A stretch of 64,000 nucleotides of DNA from Myxococcales bacterium (lineage in GTDB: Bacteria > Myxococcota_A > Polyangia > Nannocystales > Nannocystaceae): assembly GCA_020633315.1 (NCBI GenBank), contig JACKDV010000008.1, positions 1 to 64,000 of the forward strand, read 5' to 3'. The notes under the pieces are model-generated. The model was not told the origin of the DNA and did not search any database. It saw only the letters and a program-made list of their open reading frames with translations. This document shows, piece by piece, positions 19,616 through 32,097 of the stretch; positions within the stretch are counted from its first letter, which is position 1, and each line of letters opens with the position of its first letter. The position numbers and the translations under genes were made by a program.

Positions 19616-21454
19616 ATGATGGCTTGGCGATCGATCCCGCGCGTGCTGATGGTGACCACCCTGGGGCTCGGCTCGGCCTGGCTCGCACCCGGCCTCGTCC
19701 GGCCAGCCCGGGCCTGCGGCGGCACCTTCTGCGATGCCGGTCCCACGGCGATGCCGGTGGAGCAGACGGGGGAGACGATCCTCTTCGTGGTCGACCCGAC
19801 CCACGTGGAGGCCCACATCCAGATCGCCTACGACCCCGAGACCGAGGCCTCGCAGTTCGCCTGGGTGGTGCCGGTGACGGCGCTGCCCGAGTTCTCGGTG
19901 GGCTCGCAGCTGCTGTTCGACTCGTTGCTGAGCGCATCGGTGCCGTCCTACGGGCGCAGCACCTGGAACGAGCCCTGTGACCTCGGCGACGAGGGCGATG
20001 GGGACGGCTGCGACGAGGGCGGCGATGGAGCGGCGGACACCGGGGGCGTGGGCGAGAAGCTCGACATCGGCGGCGGCTCCTCGGACCCCGAGGTGGTGCT
20101 CGCGGCCACGGTCGGCGCCTTCGAGGTGTTCGTGCTCGACGGGGGCACGGCGGACGGCGTGATGACCTGGCTGGGCGACAACGGCTTCCAGCAGGACGCC
20201 GCCGCCCTGCCCATCCTCGAGGAGTACCTCGCCGAGGGGCACCTGTTCGTGGCCTTCCGCCTCGCCAACGAGGCCGAGGTCTCCGAGATCCACCCCATCG
20301 TCCTGCGCTACGAGGGCAGCGAGCCCTGCGTGCCCATCCGCCTGACCCGCATCGCGGCCAAGGACGACATGGAGATCCGGGCGCTGTTCCTGGGGGACTA
20401 TCGCTTCGCCTCCTCCAACTACGCCCACGTCACCCTCAACCCGCTCAAGATCGACTGGCTCGCCTTCGGGGCCAACTACCGCGACGTGGTGGCGATGGCG
20501 ATCGACGCGCCAGGGGCCGAGGGGCACGCCTTCGTCACCGAGTACGCGGGCCCCAGCGCCATCGTCCCCAGCGCGGGCTTCGTGGAGCCGCAGTGGGATC
20601 CCGAGGCCTTCCGCCTGGTGGAGAGCCCCGGCGATGCCATCGAGATCATCCTCGATCAGGGGCTGGTGGGCTCCGTGCCGCCGCTCGGCGAGTGCGGGGG
20701 CACGCACCCGCTGGTGGAGGGGCTGCTGGCCCGCTACCTGCCGGTGCCTCCCGAGCTGCCCTTCGAGCTGCTGTGCGAGGACCCGCTGTCGTACGCCAAC
20801 CAGGTCGATCCGCTGGCGTGGGACGGCAACGGCTTCGCCGACGACCTCGTCGCGCGCATCATCGAGCCCGGGCTACACGCGGAGGAATTGCTGACCACCT
20901 GGCCGACTCTCACTCGGCTGTACACCATGCTGTCGCCCAACGAGATGACCCAGGATCCCATGTTCCACGCCACGCCCGAGCTCCCCGAGCAGCCCGATCT
21001 CACCATCCGGGGCGTGCGCAACCAGTTCTGCGACGGGCACACCAACCTCGGCCTGCCCGACGGGCGGCTGGTGACCACCCCGGGCGGGGTGTGGCCCGAC
21101 ATCGCGCCCGACTCCATGCCCTGGGCCGAGACCATCGCCTTCTTGCCCGCCGCCGGCGCGCCGGTGATCGAGGTCGACAACCGCGAGACCATCGATGCCT
21201 TGCTCGACGAGTGGAACGCGATGGTGGGCCCGCCGCGCCTGCCCACCTCGCCCGCCTCGCCCGCTTGCGACGGCAGCGGGGGCGTGGACTCGGTCTCGGG
21301 CACCACCGCAGGCGCCGACGAGCCCGGGAGCAGCGGCTGTGGCTGCCGCAGCCGGGGCCCCGCCGCACCCGGCGGAATGGCGCTGCTCGGCCTGGCGCTG
21401 CTCGGTCTGCGTCGCCGGCGAGGCGGCCCGGGGGTATCGTCGCGCTCGTCATGA
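19616..21454 (+). CDS. DUF2330 protein with MYXO-CTERM anchor
   Basis: 612 residues. Signal peptide (about 1-33) ends near R-P-A-R-A; the mature N terminus C-G-G-T-F-C-D-A-G is characteristic of DUF2330 secreted proteins. The C terminus is a MYXO-CTERM tripartite signal: G-C-G-C motif, a short Leu/Ala membrane segment (A-L-L-G-L-A-L-L-G-L) and four arginines. In myxobacteria this signal directs cleavage and surface anchoring by a myxosortase. Ten further residues follow the arginines because the gene runs on to overlap the next start (ATGA). Either of the two ATGs at 19616 and 19619 could be used. Confidence 0.88.
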   Translation: MMAWRSIPRVLMVTTLGLGSAWLAPGLVRPARACGGTFCDAGPTAMPVEQTGETILFVVDPTHVEAHIQIAYDPETEASQFAWVVPVTALPEFSVGSQLLFDSLLSASVPSYGRSTWNEPCDLGDEGDGDGCDEGGDGAADTGGVGEKLDIGGGSSDPEVVLAATVGAFEVFVLDGGTADGVMTWLGDNGFQQDAAALPILEEYLAEGHLFVAFRLANEAEVSEIHPIVLRYEGSEPCVPIRLTRIAAKDDMEIRALFLGDYRFASSNYAHVTLNPLKIDWLAFGANYRDVVAMAIDAPGAEGHAFVTEYAGPSAIVPSAGFVEPQWDPEAFRLVESPGDAIEIILDQGLVGSVPPLGECGGTHPLVEGLLARYLPVPPELPFELLCEDPLSYANQVDPLAWDGNGFADDLVARIIEPGLHAEELLTTWPTLTRLYTMLSPNEMTQDPMFHATPELPEQPDLTIRGVRNQFCDGHTNLGLPDGRLVTTPGGVWPDIAPDSMPWAETIAFLPAAGAPVIEVDNRETIDALLDEWNAMVGPPRLPTSPASPACDGSGGVDSVSGTTAGADEPGSSGCGCRSRGPAAPGGMALLGLALLGLRRRRGGPGVSSRSS

Positions 21455-22320
21455 GCTCGACCTCGTTCTCCACCCTCCGCTACGAAACCGAGGGGCGGAT
21501 CGCCACGATCACGCTCCATCGCCCCGAGCGCCTCAACGCGATCGACGAGCACATGCCCGGCGAGATCGAGGCCGCGGTCGAGTGCGCCGCGACCGATGAC
21601 GACGTGCACGTGATCGTGCTGCAGGGCGCGGGGCGGGCGTTCTGTGCCGGCTACGACCTGCAGCGCTTCGCCGAGGCCGCGGGCCCCAACCCCGGCGTGC
21701 AGGCGATGCCCTGGGAGCCCATGGTGGACTTCGGCTTCATGTACCGCTTCACCCGGCACTACATGTCGCTGTGGCGCTGCGCCAAGCCGACCATCGCCAA
21801 GGTGCACGGCTACGCGGTGGCGGGGGGCAGCGACATCGCGCTGTGCTGCGACCTGGTGGTGATGGCACAGAACGCCAAGATCGGCTATCCGCCGGCGCGG
21901 GTGTGGGGCTGCCCGACCACCGCGATGTGGACCTACCGCGTGGGGCCGGTGCACGCCAAGCGCATGCTGCTCACCGGCGATCTCATCGACGGCCACGAGG
22001 CGCTGCGCATCGGGCTGGTCAACGAGACCGCTCCCGCCGACCGCCTCGACGAGGCCACGCAGCGGCTGGCGCGGAGGATCGCGGCCGTGCCTCGCTCGCA
22101 GCTCGCCATGCACAAGCTGGTCGTCAACCAGGTGTGCGATGCGATGGGGATGGCCAACACCCAGGTGCTCGCCACCCTCTTCGACGGCATGGCGCGGCAC
22201 AACCCGCCCGGCCTCGCGTTCAAGGCCCGCGCCGAGCGGGTGGGCTTTCGCCAGGCGGTGGCCGAGCGCGACGGCGGCGAGCCGATCCCGCAGCATCCCG
22301 ACGAGCTCGCCGACGATTGA
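21451..22320 (+). CDS. Crotonase-family enzyme lacking both hydratase glutamates
   Basis: 289 residues. First oxyanion segment G-R-A-F-C-A-G-Y-D-L and second G-Y-A-V-A-G-G-S-D-I-A-L. Where classical hydratases have Glu, this protein has Asp (G-G-S-D) and P-P-A-R-V-W-G (no Glu), so it is probably an isomerase, dehydratase-like or hydrolase member rather than a plain enoyl-CoA hydratase. Overlaps the preceding gene by ATGA, but TATCGT 10 nt before the ATG (21435-21440) may also give an independent transcript. Confidence 0.82.
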   Translation: MSSTSFSTLRYETEGRIATITLHRPERLNAIDEHMPGEIEAAVECAATDDDVHVIVLQGAGRAFCAGYDLQRFAEAAGPNPGVQAMPWEPMVDFGFMYRFTRHYMSLWRCAKPTIAKVHGYAVAGGSDIALCCDLVVMAQNAKIGYPPARVWGCPTTAMWTYRVGPVHAKRMLLTGDLIDGHEALRIGLVNETAPADRLDEATQRLARRIAAVPRSQLAMHKLVVNQVCDAMGMANTQVLATLFDGMARHNPPGLAFKARAERVGFRQAVAERDGGEPIPQHPDELADD

Positions 22321-22345
22321 GCACATCCGCGCTCGAGCGCTGGGG

Positions 22346-22351
22346 TAGCAT
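22346..22351 (+). promoter_or_regulatory. -10-like TAGCAT, predicted leaderless start
   Basis: GGGGTAGCAT ends 7 nt before ATG 22359; the intervening CCCGCCA has no ribosome-binding site. Confidence 0.45.
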
Positions 22352-22358
22352 CCCGCCA

Positions 22359-23627
22359 ATGGCACGAGGCAGCTCGACAGGGGCGGTGGGAGCCGTCGCG
22401 GGGATCCTGCTCCTCGCGATCGCATGCGGCGACTCGGGGGACGACGGGGACGCGGGCGCGGCCACGGGCTCGTCGACCAGCACCGGCCCCGGCGAGGAGG
22501 GCACCCGCGGTCCCGACCCCACCACCGGCGACGACACCGGCGAGCTCGACGACACCGGCACCACCACCGCGGCCGACGAGGAGAGCACGGGCGAGCCGCC
22601 GCCGGCCGAGGGCAGCTTCTGGGTGTTCGTCTCGGTGACCGGGGGCGTGAGCGCCTGGTCGATGGATCCCGCCACCGGCGAGCTCACCTTCGTCCGCGAG
22701 CAGCCCTTCGACGGGCCCGGGGGGCCGCTGGCCGTGGACCCGGAGCAGCGCTCGCTCTACGTGGCGGTGCGCGGCGCCAGCCGGGCCGACGCCTACGCGA
22801 TCGACCAGGTCAGCGCCGAGCTGACGCCGACGGGGCAGGTCGATCTCGGGCTCGACCCCGTGTACCTCTCCACCGACGGCAGCGGGCGTCACCTGCTCAC
22901 GGCGACCTTCGGGGGGGATCAGCTCGCCATCTTCCCCATCGCGGCCGACGGCTCGCTGGGAGGCGCGGCCACCCAGGTGCTCGGGACCGCCGCGGAGCCC
23001 CACTCGATCCTCACCGACGGCAGCAACCAGTGGCTGTTCGTGCCGCACCGCACCCCCGACGTGATCGATCAATACGCCTTCGATCCGGCCACCGGCACGG
23101 TCACCCCCAACGCGATCTCGCAGGCGGTGGCCACGGCAGGCTCGGGCCCGCGTCACATGGTCTTCCACCCCGACGCGACCCATGCCTACGTGGCCAACGA
23201 GTTCTCCGACAGCGTGAGCACCTGGGCCTTCGATGGCGCCACCGGGCAGCTCGCGCTGCAGAGCACGGTGAGCACGCTGCCCGAGGGCTTCCCGGGTGAC
23301 AGCAACACCTGCGCCGACGTCCACGTCACCCCGGACGGCCGCTTCGTGTACGTCTCCAACCGTGGTCACGACAGCATCGCGATGTTCTCGGTCGACCCGG
23401 GCACCGGCGACCTCACGGCGCTGGGGCAGGAGCCCACCGAGCCCCGGCCGCGGGAGTTCGAGGTCTCGCCCCGGGGGCGCTACCTCTACGCGGCCGGCCA
23501 GGACTCGGGGAGGGTCGCCGGCTATGCGATCGACCCGACCACCGGCACGCTCACGCCGGGCTCGAGCTACGACGTGGGCGACGGCCCGCTGTGGGTGCTC
23601 GCGATCGAGCTGCCGCCTACCGAGTAG
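22359..23627 (+). CDS. Lipoprotein lactonase-like beta-propeller (YbhE/Pgl type)
   Basis: 422 residues. Lipobox A-I-A-C (about 24), a Thr/Asp/Gly-rich linker ending in S-T-G-E-P-P-P (about 25-85), then a seven-bladed propeller of the 6-phosphogluconolactonase/lactonase_7 type with repeats such as (S/A)-x-D-P-A-T-G-E-L-T, H-P-D-x-T-H-A-Y-V-A-N-E and PDGRFVYVSNRGHDSIAMF. Cytoplasmic members hydrolyse 6-phosphogluconolactone; an exported, lipid-anchored member more likely acts on another lactone or only binds. A cluster of hairpins follows the stop. Confidence 0.85.
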   Translation: MARGSSTGAVGAVAGILLLAIACGDSGDDGDAGAATGSSTSTGPGEEGTRGPDPTTGDDTGELDDTGTTTAADEESTGEPPPAEGSFWVFVSVTGGVSAWSMDPATGELTFVREQPFDGPGGPLAVDPEQRSLYVAVRGASRADAYAIDQVSAELTPTGQVDLGLDPVYLSTDGSGRHLLTATFGGDQLAIFPIAADGSLGGAATQVLGTAAEPHSILTDGSNQWLFVPHRTPDVIDQYAFDPATGTVTPNAISQAVATAGSGPRHMVFHPDATHAYVANEFSDSVSTWAFDGATGQLALQSTVSTLPEGFPGDSNTCADVHVTPDGRFVYVSNRGHDSIAMFSVDPGTGDLTALGQEPTEPRPREFEVSPRGRYLYAAGQDSGRVAGYAIDPTTGTLTPGSSYDVGDGPLWVLAIELPPTE

Positions 23628-23631
23628 ATGG

Positions 23632-23650
23632 GGAGGCCGCGCCGGCCTCC
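23632..23650. terminator. Hairpin between convergent genes
   Basis: GGAGGCC (23632-23638) and GGCCTCC (23644-23650) form a stem with a 5-nt loop right after the lactonase stop. A second small hairpin, GGCCC/GGGCC at 23689-23702, is followed by TTCTT. No long T run, so read as a probable terminator region serving the plus strand. Confidence 0.4.
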
Positions 23651-23719
23651 TCCATCGAGCAAGCTCGCGGGGGACCCCCCAGCTCGCGGGCCCTTGCGGG
23701 CCTTCTTGCCATCGTGGGT

Positions 23720-23736
23720 GGGCCGCTGCGCGGCCC
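23720..23736. terminator. Hairpin before the end of the minus-strand propeller gene
   Basis: GGGCCGC (23720-23726) and GCGGCCC (23730-23736) pair with a 3-nt loop, 18 bp beyond the stop of the minus-strand gene. Symmetric and GC-rich without a T run; it could terminate either strand. Confidence 0.35.
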
Positions 23737-23754
23737 ATGGAAACCCAGTAGCGG

Positions 23755-25875
23755 CTACGGCAGCCGGGCCAGCCGACCCACGCGCTCGCTGCGATCGTTG
23801 CCGTGGAAGCGGCTGGTGAACACCACGGCCTCGCCGTCGGCGGTGAACAGCGGCAGCTCCTGGCGCGAGTCGCTGTCCGAGAGCGTGGTGGGCGAGCCGC
23901 CCTCGAGGGGCATCACCATCACGCTGCGCCCGTCGTCGCTCACGAACACCAGCTGGGTGCCGTCGGCGGAGAGCGACAGGGTGTCGTGGTCCCCGGTGAC
24001 GGTGAGCGTGGCGATGGTCAGCCCGTCCTCGGCCAGCGCCGCGACCATGGAGCCCACGGGGACGAAGGCCGGGCGGAGCAGGGGCGCCTCGGGCTCCGGG
24101 GCGGCCACGACCGGGGATGCACTCGGGTCTGCACCGGGATCGGCACCCGGCGCTGCGGCAGGATCGACGGCTGGATCCATGCCCGGCGTGGCCGAGGGCA
24201 CGGCGATGGCCGCCGCCGCATCGGCCTCGGCCAGCGCGCTGAAGGTGGCCTCGGCTCCTGCGAGCAGTGAGCCCAGATCGCCCGTGCTGCGCACCCGCAC
24301 CAGCTCGTCGTTCCACGGGTGCACCGCGAGCAGGTCGAGCCCCTTGGCCCCGGGCACCGCCCGCAGCGAGTAGCCGCCCACGTGCTCGCCCAGCGCGGTG
24401 CCGGGCACGGCCACCGTCTTCTGATCGCCCAGCCGCACCACGTAGATCCACACCTGCTCGGGCGGGGGAGGGGGCGGAGCCGGCTCGTCCTCCACCGCGG
24501 CCGGATCGACGTCCTCCACCTCCACGTCCTCGTCCACCTCGTCCTCGTAGTCGTCGTACCCGCCGTAGTCGTCGTAGGGCGAGTCGAGCTCGTCGAGCAC
24601 GGGCGGCTGCCAGTGGCAGGCGAAGGCCAGGTGCTCGGCGTCGAGCCACACGGGCGCGCTGGTCTCCGAGCAGCCGGGGGCGGCGATCACCTGGGGCTGC
24701 TCCCGTCCCGGCTCCCACAGGTGGATCGCCGGCCCGTCCTCGTGGATGGCACCCCGCAGCACCCGGCCCGAGCCGTCGGGCACGCCCCACGACAGCTCGT
24801 CGGCGCGCGGGCTGGGCAGCTTGCCCTTGCGCTGCCACTGGCAGGCAGCGGCAGCCACGTCGAGGGTCCACACCTCGAGGCCGCCGCTGCTCGACTCGAT
24901 GAGCATCGCGTCGGCCCGGGGCGACAGGGCGCGCTGGTCCCCGCTCAGCGGCAGCACCCCGCCACGCAGGCTGCTGCAGCGCTCGCGGTCCGAGGGCTCC
25001 GAGCTCGCCGCGGGCTGGAACCACAGCTCGAGCTCGGTGTCGGCCTCGAGCGAGACCTCGGGATCCCAGGGATCGTCGAGGTGCCAGCTCTGCACCAGGC
25101 TCAGCACCGTGCCGTCGGCCAGCGCCAGCGACTCGGTCATCTCCAGCGCCTTGGCGAGCACCACCGGCTTGGGCTCGATGGTCTCGCCCTCCACCACCGC
25201 CTCCTCCCGTGCCCGCAGGTCCTTGGTCACCCGCCGGTCGAGGTTCTGGTAGGCGCCGAACAGCTCGATCGCCGCGGTGATCTTGGGCTGCAGCTCCACC
25301 GCGTCCATCGGCAGCTGGTTCTCGGCGAAGAGGGTGTTGGCCAGGCGGTCCTGCACGAACGCGGCCCGCAGCACCTGCACGTAGCCGGGCAGCTCGAGCT
25401 CGCTGTCCTTGGGCTGCACCGTCACCTTGGGCGGCATGCCCAGGTCGCCCACCGAGAACACCGCCCACTGGTCCTGCTCGGTGACGTCGGCGGAGTCGCC
25501 GGTGATGGTGATGCCCGACACGCCGTGCCCGATGGGATCGGCGACCGCCACGTAGCCGAAGCCGCGCACGTCCGCGTAGTGGAGGATGGCCTCGATGCCC
25601 TCGCCCGAGGCCCCGTCCTTGGTCCCCGCCGCCGCGAGCTCCTCGAAGCTGCCCTGCTCGGCCACGAAGCCCAGCTCGCCCAGGGTGGAGGCGACTCCGT
25701 CCTCACCGCCCACCACCAGCAGCTTGCGCGGATCCTCGGGCTCGCCCACCGGTCCCGCGGGGCGGGTGAGCCACCACGCCCCGGCCCCGATCACCCCGAG
25801 CCCGAGCACGGCGAGGAACACCTTGGGCCCCTTGGGCCGCACCATCTGGATGTTGGTCAGCGACGCATCCGACAT
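23755..25875 (-). CDS. Membrane-anchored protein with C-terminal WD40-like propeller repeats
   Basis: 706 residues from ATG 25875 (710 from 25887). A single N-terminal membrane segment ([13 protein letters not shown], about 17-35) leaves the rest in the periplasm. The middle part (50-420) is unassigned. The second half contains PD40-like blades ([34 protein letters not shown]) interrupted by an acidic Tyr-rich stretch and an Ala/Pro/Asp linker. TolB-like propellers of this kind usually bind proteins. A perfect 9-bp inverted repeat covers the upstream start region, which speaks for the downstream ATG. Confidence 0.75.
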   Translation of the reverse strand: MSDASLTNIQMVRPKGPKVFLAVLGLGVIGAGAWWLTRPAGPVGEPEDPRKLLVVGGEDGVASTLGELGFVAEQGSFEELAAAGTKDGASGEGIEAILHYADVRGFGYVAVADPIGHGVSGITITGDSADVTEQDQWAVFSVGDLGMPPKVTVQPKDSELELPGYVQVLRAAFVQDRLANTLFAENQLPMDAVELQPKITAAIELFGAYQNLDRRVTKDLRAREEAVVEGETIEPKPVVLAKALEMTESLALADGTVLSLVQSWHLDDPWDPEVSLEADTELELWFQPAASSEPSDRERCSSLRGGVLPLSGDQRALSPRADAMLIESSSGGLEVWTLDVAAAACQWQRKGKLPSPRADELSWGVPDGSGRVLRGAIHEDGPAIHLWEPGREQPQVIAAPGCSETSAPVWLDAEHLAFACHWQPPVLDELDSPYDDYGGYDDYEDEVDEDVEVEDVDPAAVEDEPAPPPPPPEQVWIYVVRLGDQKTVAVPGTALGEHVGGYSLRAVPGAKGLDLLAVHPWNDELVRVRSTGDLGSLLAGAEATFSALAEADAAAAIAVPSATPGMDPAVDPAAAPGADPGADPSASPVVAAPEPEAPLLRPAFVPVGSMVAALAEDGLTIATLTVTGDHDTLSLSADGTQLVFVSDDGRSVMVMPLEGGSPTTLSDSDSRQELPLFTADGEAVVFTSRFHGNDRSERVGRLARLP

Positions 25876-25879
25876 CGGC

Positions 25880-25903
25880 GGGAGCATTGCACGAAATGCT
25901 CCC
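25880..25903. promoter_or_regulatory. Perfect inverted repeat at the start of the propeller gene
   Basis: GGGAGCATT (25880-25888), loop GCACGA, AATGCTCCC (25895-25903). On the minus strand it lies 5 nt upstream of ATG 25875 and would form a hairpin in any longer mRNA; as DNA it is a symmetric operator-like site. The upstream ATG (25887) sits inside it. Confidence 0.45.
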
Positions 25904-25983
25904 GCGCAGTGTCCCGCGCCGCGCGGTCCGCTGCCATCTCGCGAGCGTGCCTCCCTCGACCTGGGCGCCGAGCAAACGGCGAT

Positions 25984-26229
25984 TCAGACCCCCAGGTCGA
26001 TCTCTCGCCCGGTCTTCGGATCGCGCAGCAGGATCCGCTGCCCCTGCTCCTTGGCTCGTTGCACCGTCTGCAGCAGCCCGAGCGCCTGCGCGACCACCTG
26101 CCCCGGCGTCTCCGCCCCGAGCTGCTTGGCCAGCTCGATCATCAGCATCGCCGTCCGCCCCGGAATCTCCACCGTCACCGGTCCCACCTGCGACCCCGGC
26201 CCCACGCTACTCTTCGGATCGAAGCTCAT
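25984..26229 (-). CDS. Small conserved-looking protein, unknown function
   Basis: 81 residues, soluble. The central part ([17 protein letters not shown]) followed by a helix rich in Gln/Val/Ala and an end [10 protein letters not shown] resembles a strand-helix-helix arrangement as in ribbon-helix-helix proteins, but I cannot confirm that family. A strong AAGGAGG is placed 6 nt before ATG. It lies between the 3' end of prkA and the propeller gene on the same strand, so it may be transcribed with prkA. Confidence 0.7.
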   Translation of the reverse strand: MSFDPKSSVGPGSQVGPVTVEIPGRTAMLMIELAKQLGAETPGQVVAQALGLLQTVQRAKEQGQRILLRDPKTGREIDLGV

Positions 26230-26439
26230 CGCATCCCTCCTTCTCGTCCCCGCCCCACCCTCGACCCCATCCCGCCTCGAGCGAACGCTCGAAACGCCCC
26301 AACCAGGAGGGCGAACGCCCGACCACCGGGGAGGGGCCCCGGGACGGCTCCGCCGGCCCGGGGGAGGGGCTGCGAAGCCCCGCCAACCATGGCGAGAGCC
26401 TGGCCTCGCCCCGAAGCCCTCCGGGCCTCGGATGCGAGG

Positions 26440-28491
<2,052 letters not shown>

Positions 28492-28506
28492 GGTTTCGGG
28501 CTCACG

Positions 28507-28516
28507 ATGCTACACT
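28507..28516. promoter_or_regulatory. Bidirectional overlapping -10 elements (ATGCTACACT)
   Basis: Minus-strand TAGCAT (28512-28507) points to prkA with 15 nt to its ATG; plus-strand TACACT (28511-28516) points to yeaH with a GTG exactly 6 nt downstream (28523). The two hexamers share the TA at 28511-28512, the same geometry as at 12601-12610. Confidence 0.5.
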
Positions 28517-28522
28517 AAACCC

Positions 28523-28689
28523 GTGCCCGTGGTCCCCGCCCGCCGTCGCGCCGTGCTCGATGGCGCCCCCGGCCGCTCCGCCCCCACGAGGGCCGGGTGC
28601 ACGCCGTTCTCCTGGCCGAGCCCGCTGGCATCCACCCCTTCTCCCCGCCCGCCCCGGGTCGAGCACCCCGCGAGCTGGCCACGGCGCCA

Positions 28690-28693
<4 letters not shown>
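28523..28693 (+). CDS. Possible 56-residue leader ORF coupled to yeaH
   Basis: GTG 28523, 6 nt after the TACACT hexamer, opens a 56-codon frame rich in Pro, Arg and Ala whose TGA overlaps the yeaH ATG (ATGA at 28690). The product has no recognisable domain and the composition is close to what noncoding GC-rich DNA gives. Its value would be as a translated leader that brings ribosomes to yeaH, which has no Shine-Dalgarno of its own. Doubtful as a protein. Confidence 0.3.
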
Positions 28694-29802
<1,109 letters not shown>

Positions 29803-29803
29803 C

Positions 29804-31297
29804 ATGGCCCCCGTCACCGGCGAGCTGCGCGACCTCCAGGCCGAGATCCAGGGCTACGCCGACGAGTTCGGCCTGGAGTACTTCACCCAGGTGTTCGAGG
29901 TCGTCGACTACGAGCAGATGTGCGAGATCGCGGCCTACGGGGGCTTCCCCGTGCGCTACCCGCACTGGCGCTACGGGATGGAGTACGACCACCTCGTCAA
30001 GAGCCACACCTACGGGCTCTCGAAGATCTACGAGCTGGTCATCAACACCGACCCCTGCTACGCGTACCTGCTCGAGGGCAACAGCTTCACCGACCAGAAG
30101 CTGGTGATGTGCCACGTCTACGGGCACAACGACTTCTTCCGCAACAACACCTTCTTCGGCCCCACCGACCGGCGGATGATCGACGTGATGGCGAACAACG
30201 CCTCCCGCGTGCGCCGCTACATGGATCGGCACGGGGTGGTCGCGGTCGAGTCGTTCATCGACGTGTGCCTGTCGATCGACAACCTCATCGATCCCTGGGC
30301 GCCGTTCCGCTCGTCGCACTCGGCCCCAGTGGAGGGCGAGGAGGAGGAGGACGGCCACCGCCTCCGCAACGTGCGGGGCTACCTCGAGGACTACATCAAC
30401 CCGCCCGAGCTCATCGCCAAGCAGCGGGAGAAGGCGCGGGCCGAGAAGGAGGCGAGCAAGCGCAAGGTGCCGCGCCGGCCCGAGCGCGACGTGCTCGGCT
30501 TCCTCATGCAGCACGCCCCGCTCGAGGCCTGGGAGGCCGACGTGCTCGGCATCATCCGCGAGGAGGCCTACTACTTCCTGCCGCAGATGCAGACCAAGAT
30601 CATGAACGAGGGCTGGGCCAGCTACTGGCACTCCAAGCTCATGACCGAGCGGGCGCTGCGGGACTCCGAGGTCATCGACTACGCCGAGGCCTGCGCAGGG
30701 GTGATGTCGATGGCGCCGGGGCAGCTCAACCCCTACAAGATCGGCATCGAGCTGTTCCGCGACATCGAGCGGCGCTGGGACATGGGCCGCTTCGGTGCCG
30801 AGTGGGAGAGCTGCGACGACCTGCGGGCCAAGGCGGAGTGGGACCTGCAGCTCGGCCGCGGGCGGGAGAAGATCTTCGAGGTGCGTCGCCTGTACAACGA
30901 CGTCACCTTCATCGACGAGTTCTTCACCCTCGACTTCGCCCGCGAGCTCAAGTTCTTCACCTTCCAGGAGAACCGCCGCACGGGGCGGCTGGAGATCGAG
31001 AGCCGCGAGTTCGAGAAGATCAAGGGCCAGCTCCTGTCGATGCTGACCAACTTCGGCCAGCCCTTCATCTACGTGGTGGACGCCAACCACCTCAACCGTG
31101 GCGAGCTGCTGCTCGGCCACCGTCACGAGGGCAAGGACCTCAAGATCGACTACGCCCGCGACACCCTGCGCAACCTCGAGCGGATCTGGCGGCGGCCGGT
31201 GTCGATCCTGACGGTGGTGGACGACAAGCCCAAGCGAGTGCGCTACGACGGCTCCGAGGTCACGATCTCGGACGAGCCGGCGGCCTTCAAGGTCTGA
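29804..31297 (+). CDS. spoVR: SpoVR family protein
   Basis: 497 residues, family length. Conserved segments visible are [41 protein letters not shown] and [18 protein letters not shown]. In Bacillus SpoVR affects the spore cortex; elsewhere it travels with PrkA and YeaH and its biochemistry is not established. In a myxobacterium a role in starvation or fruiting development is a natural guess. Start is 1 nt after the yeaH stop. Confidence 0.94.
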   Translation: MAPVTGELRDLQAEIQGYADEFGLEYFTQVFEVVDYEQMCEIAAYGGFPVRYPHWRYGMEYDHLVKSHTYGLSKIYELVINTDPCYAYLLEGNSFTDQKLVMCHVYGHNDFFRNNTFFGPTDRRMIDVMANNASRVRRYMDRHGVVAVESFIDVCLSIDNLIDPWAPFRSSHSAPVEGEEEEDGHRLRNVRGYLEDYINPPELIAKQREKARAEKEASKRKVPRRPERDVLGFLMQHAPLEAWEADVLGIIREEAYYFLPQMQTKIMNEGWASYWHSKLMTERALRDSEVIDYAEACAGVMSMAPGQLNPYKIGIELFRDIERRWDMGRFGAEWESCDDLRAKAEWDLQLGRGREKIFEVRRLYNDVTFIDEFFTLDFARELKFFTFQENRRTGRLEIESREFEKIKGQLLSMLTNFGQPFIYVVDANHLNRGELLLGHRHEGKDLKIDYARDTLRNLERIWRRPVSILTVVDDKPKRVRYDGSEVTISDEPAAFKV

Positions 31298-31316
31298 GGG
31301 CCGCCGTGGCCGGGCG

Positions 31317-31919
31317 CTACATCGACGGCCAGGTGCAGCGCATCAGCGTGCCGCCCATGCCGAAGCCGGCGCAGACCATGCCCTCGGGGCAGGTCGCTCC
31401 GTCGGAGCAGTCGAGCATGCACACGTCGGTTCCGGGCGGGCCCTCGCAGATGGGCACCGCGTTGCCCGACGACGGGGCCGGGCACTCGCCGGGGTCCGTG
31501 CAGTCGAAGGTGCACCAGCCCGCGCTGCCGCCCCCTCCACCACCACCACCTCCGCCTCCGCCGAAGCAGGTGGTGTAGGGCTCGGGGCAGGGAGGGTCCG
31601 CGTTCTCGCAGGGGGGATAGCTCGCGGGTGGCGGCTCGCCGGTCGAGCCGTCGCCGCTGCTCTCGGCGGCGGTGGTGGTGCCGGGCTCGGAGGTGGCGTC
31701 GTCCCCCGAGCTGGTGTTGCCCGGGGCGGTGGTGCCGGTGCCGTCGGAGTTGGTGGTGCTGGTGGTCGTGGGGTTGGGGGTCGTGGTGGCGCTGGTCTCC
31801 GAGCCGGTGCTCGAGCCGGAGTCCTCGCCTTCGGTGGTGCCGCCCCCCTCGGTGTTGGGGCCGCAGCCGAGCGCGAGCGCGAGCGCGCCCGCGAGCATTC
31901 CAATCGAGGTCTTGGTCAT
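31317..31919 (-). CDS. Small Cys-rich lipoprotein with poly-glycine tract
   Basis: 200 residues. Lipobox A-L-G-C (about 19), a long Ser/Thr/Gly linker (20-105) ending in S-T-G-E-P-P-P, then a cysteine-rich part with twelve consecutive glycines (about 125-136) and about eight cysteines (C-T-F-D-C-T-D, C-M-L-D-C-S-D, C-P-E-G-M-V-C). The C-terminal pattern resembles small disulfide-knotted modules. AAGGAGAG is upstream of ATG and TATCGT (31946-31941) is a likely -10. Function unknown. Confidence 0.75.
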   Translation of the reverse strand: MTKTSIGMLAGALALALGCGPNTEGGGTTEGEDSGSSTGSETSATTTPNPTTTSTTNSDGTGTTAPGNTSSGDDATSEPGTTTAAESSGDGSTGEPPPASYPPCENADPPCPEPYTTCFGGGGGGGGGGGGSAGWCTFDCTDPGECPAPSSGNAVPICEGPPGTDVCMLDCSDGATCPEGMVCAGFGMGGTLMRCTWPSM

Positions 31920-32084
31920 GTCGAGGCTCTCCTTCCCCCAACGATACGGGGCGCGCGCGCGGGCCCACAACCCGGCGAGCCGGTGGGGATGGCCGGTCGG
32001 GACGGCCTGTAATGCCTGTAATGGGGCCTCCGAGGGGGGTCCCCGTTCCTTGCGCTCGTTGCTGGGAGAGCGGGGCGAGCGTGG

Positions 32085-32090
32085 TATCGT
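32085..32090 (+). promoter_or_regulatory. -10-like TATCGT, predicted leaderless start
   Basis: GTGGTATCGT ends 7 nt before GTG 32098; CTGCTCC between them contains no ribosome-binding site. Confidence 0.45.
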
Positions 32091-32097
32091 CTGCTCC

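Noticed and set aside
26230..26439. GC-rich inverted repeats after prkA as a mobile element or CRISPR
   Set aside because: No regular repeat-spacer pattern and no terminal repeats; more likely termination structure.
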